A stretch of DNA of 42,818 bases. Origin: Sulfurimonas sp. (GTDB taxonomy: Bacteria; Campylobacterota; Campylobacteria; Campylobacterales; Sulfurimonadaceae). Each line of letters begins with the position of its first letter. Within the stretch, counting starts at the first letter, position 1. A program made the position numbers and the translations under genes. Shown piece by piece: positions 8,448 to 17,542 of this stretch. The notes below the pieces were generated by a model. It made no database searches, was not told where the DNA came from, and worked only from the letters and a program-made list of their open reading frames with translations. The stretch spans positions 1 through 42,818 of the forward strand of contig JALWLL010000063.1 of NCBI GenBank assembly GCA_026996295.1, in the 5' to 3' direction.

Positions 8448-9781
8448 TGAATGACACGATCACTGCTATTGCGACTGCACATGGTATAGGTTCTATTGCC
8501 ATTATACGAATGAGTGGGGATAGAGCTCACCATATAGCAAAAACACTCACACATAAAAAGATTTTCTCCCCAAGACATGCAACACTCTCAAATATCTACA
8601 ATGGCAGCGGTGAACTTATTGATGAAGCTATTGTTATCTACTTTAAAGGGCCTTATTCATTTACGGCAGAAGATATTGTAGAGATACAGTGCCATGGCGG
8701 TTTTATCGTTGCACAGAGCATTTTAAAAGCAACACTTGAAGCAGGAGCCCGCCTTGCTGAGGCTGGAGAGTTTTCAAAACGTGCCTTTTTTAACGGCAGA
8801 ATAGACTTGAGTGAAGCAGAAGCGATCGCACAGCTTATAGAGGCTAAAAGTGAAGATGCGGCAAAGATACTCGCTTCGCAAATGAAAGGCTCACTAAAAG
8901 AGTATATTGAAAATATTCGTGATGAGATTATTCATATTTTGGCATATTCTGAAGTGAGTATAGATTATGCAGAAGAGGATCTTCCCCAAGATCTTATTGA
9001 GCAAATGCAAGGCAAACTTAAGCAACTTTATAACACGCTAGAGCGTACACTTCTTGCAAGCAAAGCAAGAGAGGGGTTGATGCAGGGATTTAGGGTTTGT
9101 ATTGTCGGTAAACCCAATGTGGGTAAAAGCTCACTTCTCAATGCTCTTTTACACTATAACCGTGCAATTGTAAGTGATATAGCAGGAACCACAAGAGATA
9201 CCATTGAGGAGCAGGTGAAGATCGGAACACACCTCATTCGCATAGTGGATACTGCAGGGATTAGAGAAGCGAGTGATGAGATAGAGCAAATTGGTATAGA
9301 GCGTTCCCTTGAAGCGATCACACAAAGCGATATTGTCATAGCACTGTTTGACGGAAGTCGTGCATATGACTCAGAAGATGAAGAGATACTTTCTTTGATA
9401 GAGCAAAATAGAGATAATAAAAAAATTATTTTTGTAAAAAATAAGATCGATCTCAAGGAAAAGTTTTCATCTTCCATAGCGTTTGATTTGGAGCTCAACT
9501 CTAAAGAAAGTGTTGATGCTCTTGTGAAAATTTTGCAAAATATTATGGATACTTCCAATGCATCTGATGAAATTATGCTTATTTCACAAAGACAAATCTC
9601 AGCGGTAGAGAACACTATGCGAAATATAGAAGAAGCACTTGAGCCATTACACAATCAGGAGTTGGAGATATTTTCTTTTTGCCTGAATGAAGCTATCAAA
9701 GAGATCGCTTCTATAACGAGACCTTTTGAAAATGATGAGATGTTGGACAAAATGTTTGGTTCGTTTTGCTTAGGGAAATAA
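8447..9781 (+). CDS. mnmE: tRNA-5-carboxymethylaminomethyl-2-thiouridine GTPase MnmE
   Basis: A 444-residue MnmE (TrmE). It comprises the N-terminal tetrahydrofolate-binding domain (1-~115, starting with DTITAIATAHGIGSIAIIRM), a helical domain split around the G domain, and the G domain with G1 GKPNVGKSS near 221-229, AGTTRDT and DTAGI. The C-terminus is CLGK, the variant of the CIGK motif whose cysteine is essential for catalysis. With MnmG it modifies the wobble uridine of several tRNAs. The ATG overlaps the jag stop (TGATG), so the two are translationally coupled. The ORF track's long minus-strand frame at 9154-9654 is a shadow of this gene. Confidence 0.97.
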   Translation: MNDTITAIATAHGIGSIAIIRMSGDRAHHIAKTLTHKKIFSPRHATLSNIYNGSGELIDEAIVIYFKGPYSFTAEDIVEIQCHGGFIVAQSILKATLEAGARLAEAGEFSKRAFFNGRIDLSEAEAIAQLIEAKSEDAAKILASQMKGSLKEYIENIRDEIIHILAYSEVSIDYAEEDLPQDLIEQMQGKLKQLYNTLERTLLASKAREGLMQGFRVCIVGKPNVGKSSLLNALLHYNRAIVSDIAGTTRDTIEEQVKIGTHLIRIVDTAGIREASDEIEQIGIERSLEAITQSDIVIALFDGSRAYDSEDEEILSLIEQNRDNKKIIFVKNKIDLKEKFSSSIAFDLELNSKESVDALVKILQNIMDTSNASDEIMLISQRQISAVENTMRNIEEALEPLHNQELEIFSFCLNEAIKEIASITRPFENDEMLDKMFGSFCLGK

Positions 9782-9782
9782 A

Positions 9783-10169
9783 GTGAAATATATTGCAATA
9801 GACCTTGGACTTAAACGCATAGGGATCGCTTATTCGGCGCATAAAGACTTAGTTACGCCACTTCCGGCTGTGATAAGAAAAAATAGAAATCAGGCTGCAG
9901 ATGAAGTAAAAAAAGTACTCCTTGAGTGGGAAGCAGATGCAGTAGTGGTCGGTGTACCCCTTGGTGGAAGTAGTGAAGCTGAGATGAAACGCAGAATAGA
10001 GCATTTTATGAACTTGGTTGACTTTAAAGGGGAGGTGTTTTTTCAGGATGAATCAGGTAGTTCACTTGAAGCACAAAACCTTATGAAAGGTGAAATCAAA
10101 TACATACGAGACGGGCGTATTGATTCGATCTCGGCAATGATTATTTTGCAAAGATATCTTTTGCAATGA
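9783..10169 (+). CDS. ruvX: YqgF/RuvX-family putative pre-16S rRNA nuclease (Holliday junction resolvase-like)
   Basis: A 128-residue RNase H-fold protein. Residues 3-15 (YIAIDLGLKRIGI) form the first strand with the catalytic aspartate D7; VVGVPLGG and the later DGRIDSISAMIILQRYL match the YqgF family, including the aspartate in the last helix region. The usual DERLTT motif is changed to QDESGSS. Work in E. coli supports a role in 5' maturation of 16S rRNA; a resolvase role is older and less certain. It starts at GTG one base after the mnmE stop and overlaps the next gene by 4 bases. Confidence 0.88.
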   Translation: MKYIAIDLGLKRIGIAYSAHKDLVTPLPAVIRKNRNQAADEVKKVLLEWEADAVVVGVPLGGSSEAEMKRRIEHFMNLVDFKGEVFFQDESGSSLEAQNLMKGEIKYIRDGRIDSISAMIILQRYLLQ

Positions 10170-10876
10170 AACGAATCGTCGGTCTTGATATCTTTAGAGG
10201 TTATGCAATACTTCTAATGATCATCTTCCACTTTTGTTTTGATCTCAACCATTTTAATCTTGTTCATATAGAGATCAGAACAGAGGCGTTTTGGAAATAT
10301 TTTCGAGTTATTATAGTGAGTATGTTTATCTTTAGTGCAGGTGTGAGTTTAAAATTGGCACATTATAAGGGTATATCGCTGCAAGCTGTGAAAAAACGCT
10401 TATTTGTACTTGGAAGTGCAGCACTTCTTGTGTCTGTTGGAAGTTATATGCAGTTTCCAAATACTTGGATCTATTTTGGAGTTTTGCACTTCATACTTTT
10501 TGCATCAATAATCGGCATAGTGTTTGTAAAAACACCGACACTATCGTTACTTATAGGCGTTGCTATTTTGTTTGGATACCATTTTGGATATTTAAGCACA
10601 CATTGGCTCTTTGAGATTGTGCAAGGCCCTCTGCATCTTCCAGCAGGATACACGGAAGATCTAGTAGGTATTTTTCCATGGATGGGTGTTTTCTTGTTGG
10701 GGGTAGCATTTGGCGGATACAACTTACATAGAGTTGTTTTTGACAATGCTTTTTTTAATGCCCCAAAGAAGATTCATAAACTTTTTATCCTCTTTGGACG
10801 ACATTCTTTATTGATCTATCTTATACATCAACCGATTTTATTTGGTGTGTTGTATCTTTGGAAGTCTTATCTATAA
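10166..10876 (+). CDS. DUF1624 (heparan-alpha-glucosaminide N-acetyltransferase-like) membrane protein
   Basis: A 236-residue polytopic membrane protein. It opens with the DUF1624 signature RIVGLDIFRGYAILLMIIFH, the LDxxRG-type motif with the first transmembrane helix and its histidine, shared with the acyltransferase-3 and HGSNAT-like families. About seven hydrophobic helices follow, the last with LLIYLIHQPILF, also typical. A membrane acyl-transfer activity is plausible, but no substrate can be given. It overlaps ruvX by 4 bases at its start and the convergent minus-strand gene by 6 bases at its end. Confidence 0.75.
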   Translation: MKRIVGLDIFRGYAILLMIIFHFCFDLNHFNLVHIEIRTEAFWKYFRVIIVSMFIFSAGVSLKLAHYKGISLQAVKKRLFVLGSAALLVSVGSYMQFPNTWIYFGVLHFILFASIIGIVFVKTPTLSLLIGVAILFGYHFGYLSTHWLFEIVQGPLHLPAGYTEDLVGIFPWMGVFLLGVAFGGYNLHRVVFDNAFFNAPKKIHKLFILFGRHSLLIYLIHQPILFGVLYLWKSYL

Positions 10877-11521
10877 GAGCTTGAAAAACTCTGCTGCTTC
10901 CGTTTCATCCTCATTTAGGTTCTCTTTTGCATAGAGTGGATCTTCTTGGATGAGTTTCTTTGCTCTTTGTCGGCAAAAGTCAAAAAGCACTTTTTTTGCT
11001 TCTTCATCATCTGCTAAAAAACCAAGACCGCTAAATTTATAAGGTTCCTCTTGTTCAATACACAGTAATGTGCCACTGCATTTATCTTCTAAGTGATCAA
11101 TCATATCTCTATAAGGTACATTGAACTCGGTTGCATGCCATCCTATGGTCTCCAACTCTTTGTTTGAAAACTCGGCAACACCGTCTGCTGTTGTGTCATC
11201 GTATGATGCACGTGTAACATTCATAGCTATGATCTCCTGCCAGTTTGAAAATGCCTTGATAAGAACTCGATCGTCATCTTCTACGATCTGATAGTTCACA
11301 CCGAGTATCTCCTCAAAAGAGGGTTTACCCGCAGGTGCCAGTGCACTGGTTGGTTTTGGTGTATGTTTGCCTTCAAAGATTAGTATATCCGTATCTGAAA
11401 AAGGGGCATAAGTGATCTGGGCATCAATGGTGATACCAAATGTTTTTGATGAGTTGATGGCTTGAAGAAGTGATGCTTTATCAACAACAATAATCTCTTG
11501 AAACAGGTTAAATTTTTTCAT
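10871..11521 (-). CDS. Conserved hypothetical cytoplasmic protein
   Basis: A 216-residue acidic soluble protein that I do not recognise. There is no signal peptide or membrane helix. A proline/alanine-rich stretch (residues ~53-66, HTPKPTSALAPAGKPSFEEI) divides an N-terminal part from an acidic C-terminal part ending EDETEAAEFFKLL. The ATG at 11521 follows GAGGATATT, and a TATAAT box on the minus strand (plus-strand 11544-11549) lies about 25 bases upstream, so it has its own promoter, divergent from ilvC. Its stop overlaps the end of the DUF1624 gene in a tail-to-tail arrangement. Confidence 0.7.
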   Translation of the reverse strand: MKKFNLFQEIIVVDKASLLQAINSSKTFGITIDAQITYAPFSDTDILIFEGKHTPKPTSALAPAGKPSFEEILGVNYQIVEDDDRVLIKAFSNWQEIIAMNVTRASYDDTTADGVAEFSNKELETIGWHATEFNVPYRDMIDHLEDKCSGTLLCIEQEEPYKFSGLGFLADDEEAKKVLFDFCRQRAKKLIQEDPLYAKENLNEDETEAAEFFKLL

Positions 11522-12703
<1,182 letters not shown>

Positions 12704-12713
12704 ATAGTAAACC

Positions 12714-12734
12714 AGCAACACATTGTGTGTTGCT
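12714..12734. terminator. Hairpin between convergent ilvC and holA
   Basis: AGCAACACA-ttg-TGTGTTGCT is a perfect 9-base stem with a 3-base loop, 10 bases after the ilvC stop and touching the holA stop. Neither strand has a long U-run directly after it (ACAAAAGG on plus), so it may act as a Rho-independent or RNA-end-stabilising element for one or both genes. The tail-to-tail location supports a bidirectional terminator. Confidence 0.6.
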
Positions 12735-13695
12735 ACAAAAGGGTTTGTACCCTTATGAGTGTTGAGAGCAAAATAGCACCTTTATCTACGTTTGCAGACT
12801 TCATCTTCAGTTCATTAGAGAGTAGAAGTTCGTGAAGTTTGTAGTAGGTACTTGGTTTTATTTTTATTGAAAGCGTGGCTTTTTCATCTACAACAAACTT
12901 GGGAGCAGGATATCCCAGTATCTCCATAGCATTTGGAGCACCATTCACACGGATATAGATGTTAAACATATAGAGTTGTGTCAGGTAGCTTGTCAGTGCA
13001 GTAATAATTCTAATCTCATCTTCACCATGCTCAAGCAGGTTGTTCAGGTCATCCTTAAAATCTTTTTTAAGAAGTAATTTTTTAATCAGCTCATCTATAT
13101 TTGTCTCTGCAAGACCAAAAACAAGATTGTCAATATCTTTGGTGGATACCTCTTTGTCATAGACGGTAAATTTTTCGATCTCATTGCAAGCCAGGGCTAC
13201 ATCAGAGTTGTGTATGTTTAAAAGATGTGAGATAGCATATTTGTCTATTGTGACATTTTTTTCCTGTGCAACGAGAGCGACTATGTTTTGTGCTTCAAAC
13301 TCTTTTGGATGAAAAAATCTTACACTCATGGTACTTTTTTTGGCGAATGCTTTCGTGTATGTTTTGTGATCACTTCCATAGTAGGCATAGACAAAAATAT
13401 TGTCTTTGTTTTTTTCACAAAAATCTATGAGAGTATCGAGCTCTTTTTTAGGGATCTTTTTTTCACTTTTGATGATGAGAACGTTTCTGTCACCAAAGAG
13501 TGAAGCTTGGCTTAGATGTGCTTTTGCCACACTAAAATCATACTCATCATAGTAAAATGTTAAAACAGAAGCATCCTCTATGTTTGTCACTGTTTTGGTG
13601 TATCTGTCTATTAAAAAGCTGCTTTCTCCAAAAAAAACAAAACTGTTTGCAAGGGTAGTGTTTTGTATATGTTTGTCAAACTCATTTTTATACAT
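12733..13695 (-). CDS. holA: DNA polymerase III delta subunit (HolA-like)
   Basis: A 320-residue protein with the delta-subunit layout: NSFVFFGESSFLIDRYT near the N-terminus corresponds to the usual 'YLLxGEExFLI' start of HolA, followed by FSVAKAHLSQASLFGDRNVLIIKSEKK, which matches the 'tpSLFGxRRlvxl' segment, and a C-terminal helical collar. In the clamp loader, delta opens the beta sliding clamp. Sequence identity in this family is low, so the call rests on these spaced motifs and on length. It is the last gene of a minus-strand operon, starting at the last base of rnr. Confidence 0.85.
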   Translation of the reverse strand: MYKNEFDKHIQNTTLANSFVFFGESSFLIDRYTKTVTNIEDASVLTFYYDEYDFSVAKAHLSQASLFGDRNVLIIKSEKKIPKKELDTLIDFCEKNKDNIFVYAYYGSDHKTYTKAFAKKSTMSVRFFHPKEFEAQNIVALVAQEKNVTIDKYAISHLLNIHNSDVALACNEIEKFTVYDKEVSTKDIDNLVFGLAETNIDELIKKLLLKKDFKDDLNNLLEHGEDEIRIITALTSYLTQLYMFNIYIRVNGAPNAMEILGYPAPKFVVDEKATLSIKIKPSTYYKLHELLLSNELKMKSANVDKGAILLSTLIRVQTLL

Positions 13696-15635
13696 TACTC
13701 ATCATCGCCTTTGATCACTCTTGCATAGATCTTAGCTTTGGCAAGATCAACTTTTTCTATAATAACGCTCACATCTTCAAATAAAACAACATTGGCATCT
13801 GAGAGTATATGCAGACGCGCACCCATGATCTTGTCGTGAAGTTCCGCTTTCACTTCCGGTTCAGTGGCACTGATGCGTGCTTTAAATGTTTTGTTGAGAT
13901 TTTCCTGTGCCCAGCGTGCAAACTTTCTTGCCATAAATTCAACCTCTATCATACTTGCTTCACGCTCTTTTTCACTGATAGTCATACATAAAACTTCTAT
14001 GTTTCTAAGTACATAAGAACCCTCTTTGGTGTCATTGTTGTTGATAGCTTTTAAAAGACGATGTACAATGAGATCTGCATATCGGCGAATAGGCGAAGTG
14101 AAGTGGGTATATGCTTCAAATCCAAGTCCAAAGTGTCCGGAGTTCAGAGGCGCATAACGTGCCTGCATTTGAGAACGGATGATAAGGGTATCCACCTCTG
14201 CTTCTATCCCCATCTCTTTTGCCTGCTTTTGTATGTTTGTGATGGTCTCTTTGATGGAGTTTTTTATATCTATAAACATCCCAATACCTGCCAACTCCTG
14301 ATAAAGTGTCTGAAGTTTTGCCTGTGATGGCGGTTCATGGATACGAAACACGCCTCTTTCGTACTGAGAAGCTGCTTCTTTATTGGCTAAGAGCATACAG
14401 TCTTCTATAAGAGCGTGTGAGGGTGTTTCTTCCGCGTAGGTAGTGGAAACAAGATTGGAGTTTTCATCTATTTGCATCTCAAGTTCGTTTGATTTGAAGT
14501 CAAAGCCGACTTTTAGCCGTTTTTCCCTTAACGCATCTGTAAGAGTCCGTAGTTTTGGAAGATATGCAAAGACTTTTTTTTCTTTATCATTTTGTGCGTG
14601 AAGCCTACCCTCAAAAAAATCATCTATCTCTTCGTAATTAAACCTTCTCTTGGAATGTATCAAGGCTTCATAAACTTCTGAGTGTACAACTTCTAAACTA
14701 TTGAGATCTAGTTTCATCTCAAATACATAAGCAAGCCTGTCTGCATTTGGTTGAAGGGAGCAGAGTGTTTCACTCAATTCTCTTGGAAGCATAGGGATAG
14801 AACGATGTGGAAGATAGATCGAAAAACTTCTGTAGATCGCTTCATTATCAAGTGCTCCAAAAGGTTTTACATATTCACTGACATCGGCAATGGCTACATA
14901 CAGTGTCGTGTTTTTATCATCATAATAGATCGCATCATCAAAATCTTTTGCTGTTACAGGATCTATAGTACAAAAAGGAAGCTCTCTGAGATCTTTTCTA
15001 TGTGGGTACTTGGATGCATCGACTTGAGGGAAAGATCTTGCTATTTTAAGAACCTCCTCATCAAACTCATCATGTTTGTTGAATTGAGCCAGTACGATCT
15101 TCTCATCCACTTTTGGATCTTTAAGGTTACCAAGTTTCTCCATGACAGTGTAGTCTTGGTTATTGATCTTAAAAAGATCACCCTCCTCATAGTTTTGCAG
15201 CTCCTCTTTTGTAAGGGCTGCTCCTGAAGGGTAGTCTGTTTTGAGTTCCACTAAAGATTTGACACCGTCTTTAAGTACAATATAGGCTATTGAGTAACTC
15301 AGAGCTCTTCCAACCACTTCAACGATTTTGGCACTTGGTGCTCCCCGTTTTCCAAGAAGTCTTTGTGCGATGACGAGATCACCTTCTGTTGCAGACTCAA
15401 GATCACCTTCACCTATAAAAAGATCTCGAACATTTTCCCCTATAACATTGAGATAAGCAGTCCCTTTTTGAACGAGACCAAGCGTACCTGCACGGTATTT
15501 TGAATTAAATTTATAGAGGTTTTCTTTTTTGGTTATGTACTTTTTGCTCAGCCAGTTTTGAACTAAGGGGCGCTCTTTGGGTGTGATGTCTTGGTCATCG
15601 AGACCAAGGGTCAATTTGATAAGTAGAGATTTCAA
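13695..15635 (-). CDS. rnr: Ribonuclease R / RNase II family 3'-5' exoribonuclease
   Basis: A 646-residue RNase II-superfamily enzyme. N-terminal cold-shock-type OB domains precede the catalytic RNB domain, which starts around residue 215 and has CTIDPVTAKDFDDAIYYDD with the metal-binding aspartates, then IYLPHRSIPMLP and HFTSPIRRYADLIVHR. A short C-terminal S1-like domain follows (~570-646). It is shorter than E. coli RNase R (813), lacking the N-terminal helix-turn-helix and the long lysine-rich tail; Campylobacterota homologues are also compact. Role: processive degradation of structured RNA. The stop overlaps the holA start by one base, and the start lies 5 bases after the HDOD gene stop. 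Confidence 0.95.
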   Translation of the reverse strand: MKSLLIKLTLGLDDQDITPKERPLVQNWLSKKYITKKENLYKFNSKYRAGTLGLVQKGTAYLNVIGENVRDLFIGEGDLESATEGDLVIAQRLLGKRGAPSAKIVEVVGRALSYSIAYIVLKDGVKSLVELKTDYPSGAALTKEELQNYEEGDLFKINNQDYTVMEKLGNLKDPKVDEKIVLAQFNKHDEFDEEVLKIARSFPQVDASKYPHRKDLRELPFCTIDPVTAKDFDDAIYYDDKNTTLYVAIADVSEYVKPFGALDNEAIYRSFSIYLPHRSIPMLPRELSETLCSLQPNADRLAYVFEMKLDLNSLEVVHSEVYEALIHSKRRFNYEEIDDFFEGRLHAQNDKEKKVFAYLPKLRTLTDALREKRLKVGFDFKSNELEMQIDENSNLVSTTYAEETPSHALIEDCMLLANKEAASQYERGVFRIHEPPSQAKLQTLYQELAGIGMFIDIKNSIKETITNIQKQAKEMGIEAEVDTLIIRSQMQARYAPLNSGHFGLGFEAYTHFTSPIRRYADLIVHRLLKAINNNDTKEGSYVLRNIEVLCMTISEKEREASMIEVEFMARKFARWAQENLNKTFKARISATEPEVKAELHDKIMGARLHILSDANVVLFEDVSVIIEKVDLAKAKIYARVIKGDDE

Positions 15636-15640
15636 TGGTG

Positions 15641-16441
15641 TTATCTGGCGTTTTCTAGAGCTTTATCAAAGCTTTCCATATCCAGCTCATATTTTGTAAT
15701 AAGCGCTCTTGCATCAGCTACACTTTTATCGGTAATAGCGCCGTTGATTGGTACAGCTACACGAACAACATTGAGGATCTGCGCTGCTCTTTTGTCTTTT
15801 TCTAAAGCTTTTTGGGGGTCTTGGCAGTGACGAATCACATCAACTAGTCCCTCTTCAAACCTCCAGTGCTCAAAGATTGTTGCACTTACTTCCGGTGTAT
15901 CGATTCCAACGATTTTTCTTTCAGCTTCTTCAACATTTTGTAACTCTTTAAGAGCGCTTCGAAATTGTTCCTGCTTTCCATCAGCCATAATCTGCTGAGC
16001 AATAAGAACTTTGCCTATTTCAACTAAAAAAGCTGCCGGAGACAAGATGCCCAAAAGTTTGTTTTCCCTTTTGAGACACCATGCGGTCATCAGTCCATGC
16101 TGTTTTTTGGAGAGAGCGGAAAACATATCGTTACTGATGCCATATGCACTTAGATCAAGGGTAAAGCTTTTCTTTACAATACTCGCGAGTGCGAAACCTC
16201 TGACAGTGCCCATGCCAAAAAGACCGACTGCCTGACTAATAGAGTTGATTTCGCGAGAAAAACCATACAAAGGAGAGTTTGCAGCTTTTAAAATATCTGC
16301 AGTTAACAGCGGATCTTTTTCTAAAATCTTAACCATATCGTTAAAAGTAGAATCTGGATTTTGATAAACAGCTTCTATCTCCATTGCCGATTCCGGCAGT
16401 GGAGGCAGTTGTTTTATCTTTTTTAGTATATCTTCAGTCAT
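15641..16441 (-). CDS. HDOD domain protein
   Basis: A 266-residue protein that is almost entirely an HDOD domain: LPPLPESAMEIEAVYQNPDS, EKDPLLTADILKAANSPLYG and ISQAVGLFGMGTVRGFALA are textbook. It lacks the catalytic HD pair of HD-GYP enzymes, as HDOD proteins do. The ORF track start at 16504 is rejected: the ATG at 16441 has GAGAG 6 bases upstream, while the 21-residue extension would translate the promoter. HDOD proteins act in signalling and stress or motility regulation in several proteobacteria; no partner domain is fused here. It is the first gene of the HDOD-rnr-holA operon. Confidence 0.9.
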   Translation of the reverse strand: MTEDILKKIKQLPPLPESAMEIEAVYQNPDSTFNDMVKILEKDPLLTADILKAANSPLYGFSREINSISQAVGLFGMGTVRGFALASIVKKSFTLDLSAYGISNDMFSALSKKQHGLMTAWCLKRENKLLGILSPAAFLVEIGKVLIAQQIMADGKQEQFRSALKELQNVEEAERKIVGIDTPEVSATIFEHWRFEEGLVDVIRHCQDPQKALEKDKRAAQILNVVRVAVPINGAITDKSVADARALITKYELDMESFDKALENAR

Positions 16442-16474
16442 GATGCTCTCTTTACATATATTTTTATCAAGTTC

Positions 16475-16484
16475 TATAATTATA
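16475..16484. promoter_or_regulatory. Overlapping divergent -10 boxes
   Basis: TATAATTATA at 16475-16484 contains TATAAT on both strands. On the minus strand it is placed about 40 bases before the HDOD ATG; on the plus strand about 85 bases before the small gene at 16564. No clear -35 is seen on either strand. Confidence 0.4.
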
Positions 16485-16563
16485 GTACATGCAAATAAAT
16501 TCATACTGAATATTTACAAAAAACTGTTATTATTTTGTGTTAAATTTACAAAGAAGGACATGA

Positions 16564-16896
16564 ATGCAAAGAGATGCGATGTTGACTCAACTTGGATACG
16601 CCCCAAATGAAGCTTTACTAAAGCAGTTAAAAAAAATTGAAGACAATACGATAGGATATGAAAAAATAAAAAAACATATCATGGATCTCCATGATTCTTT
16701 GAGGGTTGATGGTTCATTTGTTGCCTTGTCAAACTCAAATGATTACTTTAAAATTAAGGTTGATTCTCCCAGCCCTGAAGCTGCGCAGCAGGCACATGAA
16801 AAAATTAAGCATTTTAGCGACAAGTATAAAGTCAAAGTAAATAAACTTGACAATAAAGAGACCTATTACATCATCGGATTTAAGGTTGAGGAATAA
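16564..16896 (+). CDS. Conserved hypothetical protein
   Basis: A 110-residue, lysine-rich soluble protein that I do not recognise. The N-terminal half is predicted to be helical (LLKQLKKIEDNTIGYEKIKKHI), and the C-terminal half has alternating polar and hydrophobic strands (YFKIKVDSP, YYIIGFKVEE), suggesting a small alpha/beta domain. There is no signal or membrane segment. The ATG at 16564 has AAGGA 5 bases upstream; another ATG at 16560 is out of frame. It abuts the GreB-like gene with no gap, so the pair is co-transcribed, and a link to transcription elongation is possible but unproven. Confidence 0.75.
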   Translation: MQRDAMLTQLGYAPNEALLKQLKKIEDNTIGYEKIKKHIMDLHDSLRVDGSFVALSNSNDYFKIKVDSPSPEAAQQAHEKIKHFSDKYKVKVNKLDNKETYYIIGFKVEE

Positions 16897-17424
16897 TTGC
16901 AAGAAGAACCTATAAGTCTAGAGGGATACGATCTTTTAGTCAAAGAGTTTAAGTATCTTCTCGAGGTGCAAAAACCGGAAGTGGCACATGAAAAACAGCT
17001 AGCTGCTGCTCAGGGTGACAGAAGTGAAAACGCCGAGTATCATGCTGCAAAAGAAAAACTGCGTCATATTGATAAACGGCTGTTTTATTTAAACTCCATG
17101 ATTGAAAAATCAAAAATCATAGACCCCTCAAAACTGCCACATAGCAGAGTAAGTTTTGGAAGTACTGTAAAGCTTTTAAATCTTGACACAGAGCAAGAAG
17201 AGGTCTATACCCTGTGTGGTGTTTTAGAAGCTGAACCGGAAAACGGACTGATCTCAGTTCACGCTCCTCTTGCTCGTATGTTGATGGGTAAAGAGATTGG
17301 TGATGAGTTCCGTTTAAAACTTCCAAATCTACAAAAAGAATATGAGATTTTAGAGATTAGCTATAAGAGCATATTTGCACTGAAAAAAAACATTCGTACA
17401 TTCAAAGATTTTGCTTTTCATTGA
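16897..17424 (+). CDS. GreA/GreB-family transcription elongation factor (GreB-like)
   Basis: A 175-residue Gre factor. The N-terminal coiled coil carries GDRSENAEYHAAKEKLRHID (~45-65), with the acidic tip residues that enter the RNA polymerase secondary channel. The GDRSENA spelling and the LRHIDKRLFYLNSMIEK pattern are closer to GreB than to GreA (GDLKENAEY). The C-terminal FKBP-like domain has ISVHAPLARMLMGKEIGDEF, the usual 'SPxgxALlGkkvGD' motif. Role: reactivation of backtracked polymerase by transcript cleavage. It starts at TTG directly after the previous stop, with GAGGA 4 bases upstream. There is a ~17-residue extension at the C-terminus (SIFALKKNIRTFKDFAFH) beyond the usual end. Confidence 0.85.
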   Translation: MQEEPISLEGYDLLVKEFKYLLEVQKPEVAHEKQLAAAQGDRSENAEYHAAKEKLRHIDKRLFYLNSMIEKSKIIDPSKLPHSRVSFGSTVKLLNLDTEQEEVYTLCGVLEAEPENGLISVHAPLARMLMGKEIGDEFRLKLPNLQKEYEILEISYKSIFALKKNIRTFKDFAFH

Positions 17425-17542
17425 TTTTTATTTTGAACTATTATCAGCTTCTATATAATTGAAAATATTATACTCCATTTAAGTTATATTGTGATATATT
17501 TGTGACATGCTATAAAAGTAATCACAAAAAAGGGGGATAATA

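Noticed and set aside
9154-9654. Long minus-strand frame (166 residues) inside mnmE
   Set aside because: It is fully within a clear MnmE gene, is serine- and isoleucine-rich as expected for an antisense shadow, and has no family resemblance.
14751-15227. 158-residue plus-strand frame inside rnr
   Set aside because: Antisense shadow of the RNase R gene, cysteine/isoleucine-rich with no recognised motif or ribosome-binding site.
16442-16504. 21-residue N-terminal extension of the HDOD protein
   Set aside because: It would translate the -10 region; the ATG at 16441 has a good ribosome-binding site and starts near the conserved domain.
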